24,616 bases of DNA from an uncultured Bacteroidales bacterium (GTDB lineage Bacteria > Bacteroidota > Bacteroidia > Bacteroidales > UBA932), in the NCBI GenBank assembly GCA_946406275.1, contig CAMJJZ010000010.1, forward strand, positions 1 through 24,616, read 5' to 3'. Positions 13,927 to 21,582 of this stretch are shown piece by piece; within the stretch, counting starts at the first letter, position 1; every line of letters starts with the position of its first letter. The notes below the pieces were generated by a model that saw nothing but the letters and a program-made list of their open reading frames with translations, was not told the DNA's origin and searched no databases. Made by a program: the position numbers and the translations under genes.

Positions 13927-14493
13927 TTAGTCCATTGTCCGGAAAATGCGTTCCCGGACCTCTTCTATTGTGCCGATGCCGTCAATTTCACGGTATTTTC
14001 CGCAATCCTTGTAATACTGGATGAGCGGTTCCGTCTTTGCATGGTATGTATTGATGCGGTTCTGGACCACATCGTCCTTTGCGTCGTCGGCACGGCCTTC
14101 GATGAGGGCGCGCTTTGCGATGCGCTCGTGGATCATTGCGTCCGGAATCATTATGGAGACGCAGGCGGTAACTTCTTCCTTGGTTTTTGCCAGCATGGCG
14201 TCAAGGGCCTCTGCCTGGGCTATGGTGCGCGGGAAGCCGTCCAGAAGGAAGCCGTCCACGCCCTTGGTAGATGCGAACTTGGACTCAATCATACCTTCCA
14301 CCACCTCATCCGGGACCAGGTTGCCGGCCTCTATGAGGCTTTTCGCCTGAAGGCCGAGTGGCGTGCCAGCGGCGATTTCACTCCTGAGGAGCTCACCAGT
14401 AGAAAGGTGGCAGAGGTTGTAGCGCTCTACCATTGAGCCGGCCTGGGTGCCTTTTCCGGCACCGGGAGGGCCAAAGAGGATGTAGTATTTCAT
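13927..14493 (-). CDS. adk: Adenylate kinase, short form
   Basis: Converts ATP and AMP to two ADP in the cytoplasm. The 188-aa protein has the P-loop GPPGAGKGT (8-16), the AMP-site LSTGELLR, DGFPRT, and the C-terminal arginines in GRADDAKDDVVQNRINTYH. The Zn-finger-like LID insert of longer bacterial forms is absent; the short LID is typical of this lineage. It follows hpt with a 3-nt gap, so the pair forms a purine salvage and energy-charge operon. The start at 14493 gives the standard MKYYILFGPPGAGKG N-terminus. No clear terminator follows, and some transcripts may extend into the nucleoside kinase gene. Confidence 0.97.
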   Translation of the reverse strand: MKYYILFGPPGAGKGTQAGSMVERYNLCHLSTGELLRSEIAAGTPLGLQAKSLIEAGNLVPDEVVEGMIESKFASTKGVDGFLLDGFPRTIAQAEALDAMLAKTKEEVTACVSIMIPDAMIHERIAKRALIEGRADDAKDDVVQNRINTYHAKTEPLIQYYKDCGKYREIDGIGTIEEVRERIFRTMD

Positions 14494-14496
14494 AGG

Positions 14497-15045
14497 CTAT
14501 TCGTCCAATACGTAAATGTCTTTGGAATTACGGCCAAGCTCATCGTAATCAAGGCCGAAGCCAACGATGAACTTGTTGGGAATGCGCATTGCAACGTAGT
14601 CCAGGATGACGGACTTCTTGTAAACCTCCGGCTTTAGGAGAAGCGTGCAGATTCTGACATCGGCGGCGCCAAGTGAGAAGAGCATGCGCTCCATTACCTC
14701 TATGGTGTTTCCTGTGTCTACGATATCTTCTACAACGATTACGGAACGGCCCTCAATGCCTTTGAGCACGGTCTCGCTCTTCACCACACCCGTGGAATGG
14801 GTACCTTCATACGAAGAAAGCTTTGCGGCCTTTACAATGCACGGGAAGTTGATTCTCTTGAGGAGTTCCCCCATGAAAATCATGGCACCGTTCAGAGTGC
14901 AGAGAAGGATTGGAGCATTCTCCTCTGTTGCACCTTCAAAATCACGGTTAATCTGGTCTGCAAGTGCGTCTATGGCGCTTTCTATTTCAGCATTGGGAAT
15001 GAGCAGTTTGAACTTCCTGCCGTGAAGAGTGATTCTTGGTTCCAT
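14497..15045 (-). CDS. hpt: Hypoxanthine phosphoribosyltransferase
   Basis: Salvages hypoxanthine (and probably guanine) with PRPP to make IMP or GMP. The 182-aa protein carries the PRPP-binding loop VVEDIVDTGNT at 104-114, the LNGAMIF loop at 51-57, and the C-terminal purine-site segment RIPNKFIVGFGLDYDE. Size and motifs match type I PRTases of the hpt family. It is the first gene of hpt-adk, with a -7 box 25 nt upstream of the ATG. It is divergent from an alcohol dehydrogenase gene. Confidence 0.96.
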   Translation of the reverse strand: MEPRITLHGRKFKLLIPNAEIESAIDALADQINRDFEGATEENAPILLCTLNGAMIFMGELLKRINFPCIVKAAKLSSYEGTHSTGVVKSETVLKGIEGRSVIVVEDIVDTGNTIEVMERMLFSLGAADVRICTLLLKPEVYKKSVILDYVAMRIPNKFIVGFGLDYDELGRNSKDIYVLDE

Positions 15046-15069
15046 ATCTGTGAAAGATTTAGTACCTTA

Positions 15070-15101
15070 CAAAGATAGTGAAAAGCCCGCAAATAAACCA
15101 A
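15070..15101 (-). promoter_or_regulatory. Promoter of hpt-adk
   Basis: Minus-strand TATCTTTG (15070-15077) with TTGG (15098-15101) at a 20-nt spacing. The -7 box is an exact consensus match; the -33 box has three of four bases. Confidence 0.6.
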
Positions 15102-15123
15102 TCAATTTTTTTGATTAAATTTG
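15100..15123 (+). promoter_or_regulatory. -7 box of the alcohol dehydrogenase gene with adjacent inverted repeat
   Basis: TAAATTTG (15116-15123) matches TAnnTTTG; no good -33 box precedes it. Immediately upstream, AATCAA (15100-15105) and TTGATT (15111-15116) are inverted around a five-T spacer. This lies between the two divergent -7 boxes and touches both promoters, so it could be a shared operator, or just AT-rich symmetry. Confidence 0.4.
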
Positions 15124-15148
15124 TAAAACAAACATAAACGCTCTCCTT

Positions 15149-16312
15149 ATGCAAAACTTTGAATACTGTACTCCTACTAAAATTGTTTTCGGAAAAGGCG
15201 TCATAGAGAAGCTTCCTGAGGTGCTTGCCTCCATCGGCCGGAGAGTCCTGCTGACCTACGGCGGCGGGAGCATCAGGAAGATTGGCCTTTACGACAAGGT
15301 CAAAGACCTGTTGAAGGACTTTGAAATAACCGAGCTTTCCGGAATCCGGCCAAATCCGCAGTACGACCCTTCCGTGCTTGATGGAGTAAGGCTGTGCAAG
15401 GAGAATGGAATAGAGGTTATTCTGGCGGTAGGAGGCGGGTCCGTGCTGGACTGCTCCAAGGCCATAGCCGCAGGCGCGTGCTATGACGGAGATCCCTGGG
15501 ATTTGATATCATATAAGGTCAAGGCAAAGGCGGCGCTCCCCATCGTGGACGTCCTCACGCTGGCTGCCACCGGCAGTGAGTACGACATGGGCGGCGTCAT
15601 TTCCCGTGCCCAGACCAATGACAAAATAGGATATATGGACCCTCTGCTGTTCCCGGTGTGCTCCTTCCTTGATCCCACCTACACGTTCAGCGTCCCCAGG
15701 TGGCAGACTGCCGCCGGCATTGCCGACGCCATGAACCACATCCTTGAGCAGTATTTCTGCGAGGACACTACTCTTATGAACGACGGCTTCTGCGAGGCCG
15801 GTCTCAAGAGCTTGATGGTCAACGGAAAAGCCTGCCTGGCAAATCCGGAAGACTACACTGCAAGGGCGGAGATGATGTTTGTTTGTACCCTCGCGTGTAA
15901 TAATATTATGTCCCTTGGCAACAGCGAGTCCGGCTGGCCCATGCACGGAATAGAGCATGCCCTGAGCGGATATTACGATATTACCCACGGCGTAGGCCTT
16001 GCAATCATCACGCCCCGCTGGATGAAGCATATCCTGTGTGAACGCACCCTCCCTCGCTTTGTTAAATACGGCGTCAATGTGTTCGGCATAGACCCTGCAC
16101 TGGACAAATGGGAAATTGCAAACCAGGCCATTCTCAAGACATATGAATTCTTTGAAGGGATAGGAATCCCCATGCACCTTCGCGAAGTGGGAATCGGCCC
16201 GGAAAGACTTTCTGAAATGGCCCACCACGTAGCTGTAAACGAAGGCCTGGACGGAGCATACGTCCCGCTTTCGGAAGCAGACATCCTTTCCATCCTTGAA
16301 GCATCATTATAA
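15149..16312 (+). CDS. Iron-containing alcohol dehydrogenase (butanol dehydrogenase/YqhD type)
   Basis: Reduces aldehydes to alcohols with NAD(P)H. The 387-aa protein has the nucleotide motif GGGSVLD (95-101) and the metal ligands Asp193, His197, His266 and His280, one residue off those of E. coli YqhD (194, 198, 267, 281), so the active site is intact. LAATGSEYD and HGIEHALSGYYDITHG are family hallmarks. It overlaps the next gene's ATG by one base (TAATG), making a two-gene redox operon. A role in detoxifying reactive aldehydes or in fermentation is plausible from the family; the substrate cannot be read from sequence. Confidence 0.95.
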   Translation: MQNFEYCTPTKIVFGKGVIEKLPEVLASIGRRVLLTYGGGSIRKIGLYDKVKDLLKDFEITELSGIRPNPQYDPSVLDGVRLCKENGIEVILAVGGGSVLDCSKAIAAGACYDGDPWDLISYKVKAKAALPIVDVLTLAATGSEYDMGGVISRAQTNDKIGYMDPLLFPVCSFLDPTYTFSVPRWQTAAGIADAMNHILEQYFCEDTTLMNDGFCEAGLKSLMVNGKACLANPEDYTARAEMMFVCTLACNNIMSLGNSESGWPMHGIEHALSGYYDITHGVGLAIITPRWMKHILCERTLPRFVKYGVNVFGIDPALDKWEIANQAILKTYEFFEGIGIPMHLREVGIGPERLSEMAHHVAVNEGLDGAYVPLSEADILSILEASL

Positions 16313-16899
16313 TGGATAATCTCCTTGTCATAGACGCCTGCGTGCGCCAACGCGATTCCAGAACGCTTCGCATAGCGGAGCCAATCATAGAGGCGCTTAA
16401 GCCCAGATTCAAACATTTCTTCAGGTATAATCTGCCGGAAATGGATTGCATAGGTCCGCTAACGCCCAGCTCTTTTGCCGCAAGGGGAGAGGGTGACATC
16501 CCGGAATGGGCCCTAGAAGCGGCAACTCGTATCCGTCAGGCCTCCGCAATAGTCATAGCGGCGCCTTTCTGGGATATGAGTTTCCCTTCCGTCCTGAAGT
16601 GCTTTTTTGAGCAGGTATCCCTGTTTGACATAACCTTCACGGATAACGGCGAGACCTGCGTGGGCCTTTGTGAGCAGGCTCCGGTTATCTATATCACTAC
16701 CCGTGGTATGGACATACATACGGGAGACCCCCGTGAACAGGCCACGCCATACCTGAAGGCCCTGGCATCGCTCTGGGGCCTTGGCGAAATCACCACCATC
16801 GCCGCCTCAAACATGGATTACAGCTCTGAATCCGTCATTGACGCCAAGATTAATGAGGCCGTCAGGGAGGGAATGAGAGTGATTGATTTGCTTTTTTAG
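16312..16899 (+). CDS. Flavodoxin-fold NAD(P)H oxidoreductase (azoreductase-like)
   Basis: A 195-aa protein of the FMN-dependent NAD(P)H dehydrogenase (quinone)/azoreductase fold. The N-terminal strand and phosphate loop LLVIDACVRQRDSRT (4-18) and APFWDMSFPSVLKCFFEQV (84-102) match the FMN-binding loops; the second resembles the APMYNFSIPSTLKAW motif of AzoR. The region ITTRGMDI (128-135) fits the third flavin loop. Two cysteine-containing loops differ from typical AzoR. It overlaps the stop of the alcohol dehydrogenase gene and is probably coregulated, giving a pair suited to electrophile or aldehyde/quinone stress. Confidence 0.88.
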   Translation: MDNLLVIDACVRQRDSRTLRIAEPIIEALKPRFKHFFRYNLPEMDCIGPLTPSSFAARGEGDIPEWALEAATRIRQASAIVIAAPFWDMSFPSVLKCFFEQVSLFDITFTDNGETCVGLCEQAPVIYITTRGMDIHTGDPREQATPYLKALASLWGLGEITTIAASNMDYSSESVIDAKINEAVREGMRVIDLLF

Positions 16900-16931
16900 A
16901 GGATTAAACGAAGACCTTCCAGAGTAAGTTG

Positions 16932-17065
16932 TTGCCGCCTTGACAAATAAATGCCACCTCAAACGATGTGGATGTCAAGGCGGCAATAGTTTTGGCGTTT
17001 TTGGCCTTTTTGCCGGCCACCTTGACAGATATATTGAATATAACTGCGATTTTTTGTCAAGGCGG
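16932..17065. repeat. Twin inverted-repeat element between convergent genes
   Basis: The intergenic region 16900-17077 holds two inverted repeats. IR1: TTGCCGCCTTGACA (16932-16945) / TGTCAAGGCGGCAA (16973-16986), perfect 14 bp. IR2: CCACCTTGACA (17017-17027) / TGTCAAGGCGG (17055-17065), one mismatch. Both loops are exactly 27 nt but differ in sequence. IR1's loop holds a further CCAC/GTGG pair. T-rich bases follow IR1 (17001-17010), so it may act as a terminator. No protein is encoded here. Confidence 0.75.
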
Positions 17066-17077
17066 TTATAAGGGCGC

Positions 17078-18106
17078 CTACCGCCAGCCGTAAGGGTAGT
17101 TCATTGTGATGCAGTGGAGGCCGCCGTGGCCGGAGAGGAGGGCGCGGCAGTCGATGATTTCCACTTTGCGGCCGGGGAAGGCCTTGGCGAGCTGGGCTGC
17201 GGCTAAATGGTCTTTGGGCGAGGCTGCGCCAGGAAGGAGTACGGCGCCGTTCACCACCAGGAAGTTGGCGTAGGAGGCGGGGAGGCGGTAGTCGTCAAGG
17301 TACATGGCGTCCGGAAGGGGCAGTGGAATGAGATTGTAAGGCTTTCCGTCAAGGGTTCGGAAGGTCTTTAATTGTTCCTCCATGTCTTTCAGAGGGCCGT
17401 AGTTGGGGTCTGACGAATCATCGCAGGTGGTGTAGGCGATGGTGTCTTCAGAGCAGAAGCGGGCAAGTATGTCTACGTGGCTGTCAGTATCGTCACCAAC
17501 TATGCCGCCGTGGTCCAGCCAGAGGATGCGCTTCAAACCGAATGATTCACAGAGATGCTCTTCGATCTGCTTCTGCGTGAGGTACTCGTTGCGGTTCAGT
17601 GAGCAGAGGCATTCTGAAGTGGCCATTAGGGTGCCGGCGCCGTCCGTGTCTAGGCTGCCGCCTTCAAGGACGAAGGGCCGCATGTCAACGTATTTCACGT
17701 CCTTGGCATAGGCGCCTTCCTTATAGATATTGCGGGTGATCTGGTTGTCAAGGTCGCTTCCGAACTTGAGGCCCCAGCCGTTGAACACGAAGTCAAGGAT
17801 GAGTTTCTCACCGTTATCTCCATGGACCGATATTGCTCCGTGGTCCCGCGCCCAGGTGTCGTTGAGGGGGCATTCAACCAGGGTTACAGGCCATTCCAGA
17901 GGGTTGGCACCACGGGCTGCAAAGTCCCGGAGGCACTCTTCTCGGTTACGGGTAACTATTAGCAGCGGCTCATATCTGACGATGGTCCGTGCTACGTTTA
18001 CGTAGCAGTCAAGGACATGCGGAAGGTCATACCAATCCGTGTCCTCGTGCGGCCAGGTTAACTGCACGAAGCTCTGCTTCTCCCATTCTGCCGGAAGCCT
18101 TCTCAT
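17078..18106 (-). CDS. aguA: Agmatine deiminase
   Basis: Hydrolyses agmatine to N-carbamoylputrescine and ammonia, second step of the arginine decarboxylase route to putrescine. The 342-aa protein is a peptidylarginine-deiminase-fold enzyme. Active-site residues are in place: NDTWARDHG with Asp88, EGGSLDTDG with Glu148, Asp208/His210 in DTDSHVD, and nucleophile Cys332 in GGLHCITMN close to the C-terminus. It overlaps aguB by 4 nt (ATGA) and is the last gene of the operon. Its start (18106) gives the standard MRRLPAEWE N-terminus. Confidence 0.96.
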   Translation of the reverse strand: MRRLPAEWEKQSFVQLTWPHEDTDWYDLPHVLDCYVNVARTIVRYEPLLIVTRNREECLRDFAARGANPLEWPVTLVECPLNDTWARDHGAISVHGDNGEKLILDFVFNGWGLKFGSDLDNQITRNIYKEGAYAKDVKYVDMRPFVLEGGSLDTDGAGTLMATSECLCSLNRNEYLTQKQIEEHLCESFGLKRILWLDHGGIVGDDTDSHVDILARFCSEDTIAYTTCDDSSDPNYGPLKDMEEQLKTFRTLDGKPYNLIPLPLPDAMYLDDYRLPASYANFLVVNGAVLLPGAASPKDHLAAAQLAKAFPGRKVEIIDCRALLSGHGGLHCITMNYPYGWR

Positions 18107-18987
18107 TTGCAGAAACGCTTTAGAAGGCCGTCGTAAGCGTCTATCCTGCGGTCCCTGAGGAAGGGCCAGCCGCGACGGACGTACTCGCTCTGTTCAAGGT
18201 CGATTTCTACCACGCGGACGCCGTCTTCAGTTTTGTCGAACTCCGTGAGGAACTCTCCCTGGGCGCCGGTGGCGAAGGAGTGGCCCCAGAAGTCAATGCC
18301 TGTGGAATGCCCGGTTGGATCCGGCTCCACGCCCGTGCGGTTCACGGTGATCACGGGGAGGCCGTTGGCAACGGCGTGGCCCCTCTGGACCAACTGCCAG
18401 GCCTGGCGCTGCTGCGCCTGCTCCCAGTCCGGATCCGTGGGAACGCCGCCTATTGCGGTAGGATATATGAGCATCTCCGCACCGTGGAGGGCCATTAGGC
18501 GGGCGGCCTCCGGGTACCACTGGTCCCAGCATACCAGGACGCCCAGGGTGCCCACGGAGGTCTTAATGGGCTCAAAACCAAGGTCTCCAGGGGTGAAGTA
18601 GAACTTCTCGTAGAAGAGGGGATCGTCCGGGATGTGCATCTTGCGGTACTTGCCGGCAATGCTGCCGTCCTTTTCCAGGACAACGGCGGTATTGTGGTAG
18701 ATGCCGGGGGTGCGGCGCTCGAAAAGGGAAAGGACGATGACTACGCCCAGCTCCTTTGCAAGCTTTCCGTAACTCTCCGTTGAGGGCCCGGGAATGGGCT
18801 CTGCAAGGTCACAGAGCTTTGCGTTCTCTTCCTGGCAGAAGTACAGGCTGTTGTGAAGCTCCTGGAGGACGATTAGCTGAGCGCCTTTTGAGGCGGCCTC
18901 GCGGATGTAGCCCTGGAGCTTCTGGATGTTTTCCTGGATGTTTCCGGTGCAGGAAGTCTGCACCAAGCCTACGAGTAACTTTCTCAT
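18103..18987 (-). CDS. aguB: N-carbamoylputrescine amidase
   Basis: Nitrilase-superfamily amidohydrolase that converts N-carbamoylputrescine to putrescine, CO2 and ammonia. In 294 aa it has the catalytic triad Glu43 (LQELH), Lys116 (KYRKMHIPDD) and Cys153 (LVCWDQWYPE), all with family-specific context. It directly precedes aguA with a 4-nt overlap, and its ATG overlaps the TAA of the HAD-phosphatase gene (18985-18989). The three genes make one operon for agmatine to putrescine conversion. Confidence 0.97.
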   Translation of the reverse strand: MRKLLVGLVQTSCTGNIQENIQKLQGYIREAASKGAQLIVLQELHNSLYFCQEENAKLCDLAEPIPGPSTESYGKLAKELGVVIVLSLFERRTPGIYHNTAVVLEKDGSIAGKYRKMHIPDDPLFYEKFYFTPGDLGFEPIKTSVGTLGVLVCWDQWYPEAARLMALHGAEMLIYPTAIGGVPTDPDWEQAQQRQAWQLVQRGHAVANGLPVITVNRTGVEPDPTGHSTGIDFWGHSFATGAQGEFLTEFDKTEDGVRVVEIDLEQSEYVRRGWPFLRDRRIDAYDGLLKRFCK

Positions 18988-19826
18988 TATTTATACCTTG
19001 AAAACTGATGCAATTCGTAATCGGCCTTTATCTTGTCTATGATGGCGCAGACAAGGTGGAAAGTGCGGCTTTCACGCGTGTAGATGGCGGGGGTGATGAA
19101 GTTTACGCGGCCCTGGCGCAGGAGTTTCCGCGCAACGTCCTTCTTCTTGGGCCTGGTAGGGTCGAACACGGCGATTGCGTTGCCGCCAAACATGTTTACG
19201 AGCTTCATTGAGGGGACGTCCGTCTCTCCGTCGCCGAAATAGATCATGTTGGTGAAGGGTATGCGCTTGGCTTCATCGGCCAGGGACTCGTTCACGCGGA
19301 CGGCGTCGCGGGAGGAGAAGATGCCCTTCTGGATCTTGAAGAGGTACTGCGTTTTGGCGGTAAAGTCCACGGCAATGCCAGGCCATTCGGCCTCTCCGTT
19401 CTCGTCATAGATGTAGCTGCCGGCGAACACGTGCTTGAACTCTCCGGCGATGGGGGAGCCCTCTATAATCTCCGTGAGGCCTGATGAATTGATGTAGTGC
19501 TCTACTATTACCCCGTGGCTGCGTCCGTATTTGTTCACGGCGCGGAACCATTCGCGGACGCCATCGTACAGGACGATGTCTTTGCCGTAGCGGCGGAAAT
19601 CGTCCCTGGTGAGCTTGATGCCGTTGCGCCGGGCCTCATCGTGCATTAACTTCATGTAGGCCAGGATGTTGGATGCGTCCTGACCCTTGGCAATGCCGTC
19701 GCTTTTGGCCCAGAATTCCTGCGGAGTCTGGCCTATTGCCTGGATGAAACCGAACTCCTGCATGTTGCCGGGGGAGAGGGTTCCGTCAAAATCGTAGATA
19801 AGTGCAACTATTGGTTTACGTTTCAT
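18987..19826 (-). CDS. HAD-superfamily phosphatase
   Basis: A 279-aa haloacid-dehalogenase-fold hydrolase. Motif I is YDFDGTLSP with nucleophile Asp12 and acid/base Asp14; motif II is probably INSSG (112-116); motif IV is FGDGETDVPSMK (197-208) with Asp199 and Asp203 as Mg ligands. The cap region between motifs I and II is about 95 residues. The frame stays open far upstream, but that part is antisense to the synthetase gene at 19899, so I place the start at MKRKPIVAL (19826), 8 nt after a -7 box. It overlaps aguB by one base, so it is cotranscribed with the putrescine genes. The substrate is unknown. Confidence 0.9.
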   Translation of the reverse strand: MKRKPIVALIYDFDGTLSPGNMQEFGFIQAIGQTPQEFWAKSDGIAKGQDASNILAYMKLMHDEARRNGIKLTRDDFRRYGKDIVLYDGVREWFRAVNKYGRSHGVIVEHYINSSGLTEIIEGSPIAGEFKHVFAGSYIYDENGEAEWPGIAVDFTAKTQYLFKIQKGIFSSRDAVRVNESLADEAKRIPFTNMIYFGDGETDVPSMKLVNMFGGNAIAVFDPTRPKKKDVARKLLRQGRVNFITPAIYTRESRTFHLVCAIIDKIKADYELHQFSRYK

Positions 19827-19833
19827 ATCGGTG

Positions 19834-19872
19834 CAAAGATAGTCATTTGTTCGGAAAAAATTGCTACATTTG
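19834..19872. promoter_or_regulatory. Divergent -7 boxes for the HAD-aguBA operon (-) and acyl-CoA synthetase (+)
   Basis: The minus strand has TATCTTTG (19834-19841), 8 nt upstream of the HAD start; this would leave an almost leaderless message. The plus strand has TACATTTG (19865-19872), 26 nt before the synthetase ATG. Both match TAnnTTTG exactly; -33 boxes are not convincing (a TTTG at 19846-19849 is 15 nt from the plus box). Confidence 0.5.
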
Positions 19873-19898
19873 CAGGACGTACCTAAACTTAAATTGAA

Positions 19899-21545
19899 AT
19901 GCCTAACTACCCTCATTATCTTCAAAGGTTGCAGGATGCAACCCGTAAGTTCTGGGAAAAACCCGCATTGAATACTATCGGAGGAGACTCCTTCACCTAT
20001 GCCCAGATGGCAACGGATATCGCCCGTTTCCACATCGTTTTTGAGAAATCCGGCTTCAAGAAGGGAGACAAGATTGCCCTCTGCGCCAACAACGGTGCAA
20101 AGTGGGGCTTCGCCTACCTTGCCGTAAATACATATGAAACCGTCATCGTCCCCATTCTGGCGGACTTTACGCCGGAAAGCGTGATGGGCCTTGTGAACCA
20201 TAGTGACAGCATCGCCCTCTTCACCAACGCCGCACGCTGGGCCAAGATGGACCCGGAGAAGATGCCCGCCCTCAAGGTGGTCTTCGACGTTGACAACTGG
20301 AAGGTCCTCTTCTGCAGGGACCCCAAGATCCAGAAAGCAGTAGACAACCTGGACAAGCTCTTTGCAGAGAAGTATCCCAACGGCTTCGGCCCGGACGATG
20401 TGAAGTATCCCACGGACAACTGGGACGACCTCTCCACCATCAACTACACCTCCGGCTCCACGGGAGACCCTAAGGGCGTTATGCTCACGTACCGCAACTT
20501 CAGCGCAAACGTAGACTACGACCAGCGCTACATGCCCGCAGGAGACAAGATGGTATCCATGCTCCCCATGGCCCACATGTACGGCCTGGTTATCGAGTTC
20601 ATCTATCCTTTGGTCAACGGTACCTCTATTTACTGGATGGCAAAGGCCCCCACTCCGGCAACTCTCCTCAAGGCATTTGCCGATGTCAAGCCCTACCTCC
20701 TTGTCACCGTTCCGCTGGTGATGGAAAAGATCTACAAGAGCAAGCTCAAGCCCACCATGGACAAGCCCATTATCAAGATCCTGTCCAAGATTCCGGGACT
20801 CAACAACGTCATCTTCAAGAAAGTGAAGGAAGGTCTTCACGAGGCCTTCGGCGGAAAGGTAACGGAATACATCATGGGCGGCGCTGCCCTGAACCCTGAG
20901 TGCGAGCGCCTGTTCAAGAAGATCAAGTTCCCTTACACCGTCGGTTACGGCATGACAGAGGGCTGTCCTCTCATGGCATATTCCCCCTGGCGCACCTATG
21001 TTCCCGGTTCCTGCGGCCGTCCCGTAGATATCACGGAAATCCGCATCGATTCTGAGGATCCCCAGCACATTGTTGGTGAAATCCAGGCCAAGGGAGACAA
21101 CATCACAATAGGCTACTACAAGAACCCCGAGGCCACTGCAAACGCATTCACGGAAGACGGCTGGCTCCGCACCGGAGACCTTGGCGTCATGGATGCAGAA
21201 GGCAATATCTTCATCCGCGGCCGTTCCAAGAACATGATCCTGAGCTCTTCCGGCCAGAACATCTATCCGGAGGAAATCGAGGTGGTTGTGAACAACCAGC
21301 CCTACGTACTTGAGACAGTTGTAGTAGACCGTGGCGGCAAGCTGGTCGCCCTTGTCTTCCCGGACGAGCAGGCCATTGCCAAGTCCCTTCTGGACAACGA
21401 GGCCAAGGACAACATCCCGGAGAACATCCGCCTGGGTGCCAACCGCCAGCTCCCCGCCTACAGCCAGATTGCCAAGGTAGAGTTTGTGGACAAGCCCTTC
21501 GAGAAGACTCCTAAGATGAGTATCCGAAGGTTCCTGTACAAGTAA
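19899..21545 (+). CDS. AMP-forming acyl-CoA synthetase (long-chain fatty acid ligase type)
   Basis: Activates a carboxylic acid, probably a fatty acid, with ATP to an acyl-adenylate and then to acyl-CoA (or an acyl carrier). The 548-aa protein has the P-loop YTSGSTGDPKG (183-193), LPMAHMYG, the A5 motif GYGMTEGCPL, the A7/A8 segment LRTGDLGVMDAEGNIFIRGRSKNMI, and the C-terminal catalytic Lys in TPKMSIRR (Lys539). Size is shorter than E. coli FadD-like long-chain ligases but within the family. It stands alone, divergent from HAD-aguBA, and ends at a strong bidirectional terminator. Substrate chain length cannot be judged from sequence. Confidence 0.94.
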   Translation: MPNYPHYLQRLQDATRKFWEKPALNTIGGDSFTYAQMATDIARFHIVFEKSGFKKGDKIALCANNGAKWGFAYLAVNTYETVIVPILADFTPESVMGLVNHSDSIALFTNAARWAKMDPEKMPALKVVFDVDNWKVLFCRDPKIQKAVDNLDKLFAEKYPNGFGPDDVKYPTDNWDDLSTINYTSGSTGDPKGVMLTYRNFSANVDYDQRYMPAGDKMVSMLPMAHMYGLVIEFIYPLVNGTSIYWMAKAPTPATLLKAFADVKPYLLVTVPLVMEKIYKSKLKPTMDKPIIKILSKIPGLNNVIFKKVKEGLHEAFGGKVTEYIMGGAALNPECERLFKKIKFPYTVGYGMTEGCPLMAYSPWRTYVPGSCGRPVDITEIRIDSEDPQHIVGEIQAKGDNITIGYYKNPEATANAFTEDGWLRTGDLGVMDAEGNIFIRGRSKNMILSSSGQNIYPEEIEVVVNNQPYVLETVVVDRGGKLVALVFPDEQAIAKSLLDNEAKDNIPENIRLGANRQLPAYSQIAKVEFVDKPFEKTPKMSIRRFLYK

Positions 21546-21550
21546 TCAAT

Positions 21551-21582
21551 AAAAAAGCCGGCTCGCTTGAGCCGGTTTTTTT
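21551..21582. terminator. Bidirectional intrinsic terminator between acyl-CoA synthetase and htpG
   Basis: CCGGCTC (21558-21564) and GAGCCGG (21569-21575) pair around loop GCTT, with A6 on the left and T7 on the right giving U-tracts for both convergent genes. The right T-run ends at the htpG stop codon. Confidence 0.93.

Noticed and set aside
16932..17065. Considered as a small CRISPR array because of regularly spaced repeats
   Set aside because: Half-sites alternate in orientation and form hairpins, spacing is 38/44/38, and there are no cas genes; it is an inverted-repeat element.
19827..21068. A long in-frame N-terminal extension of the HAD phosphatase on the minus strand
   Set aside because: It is antisense to the acyl-CoA synthetase and crosses the divergent promoter region; the HAD motif begins right after the Met at 19826.
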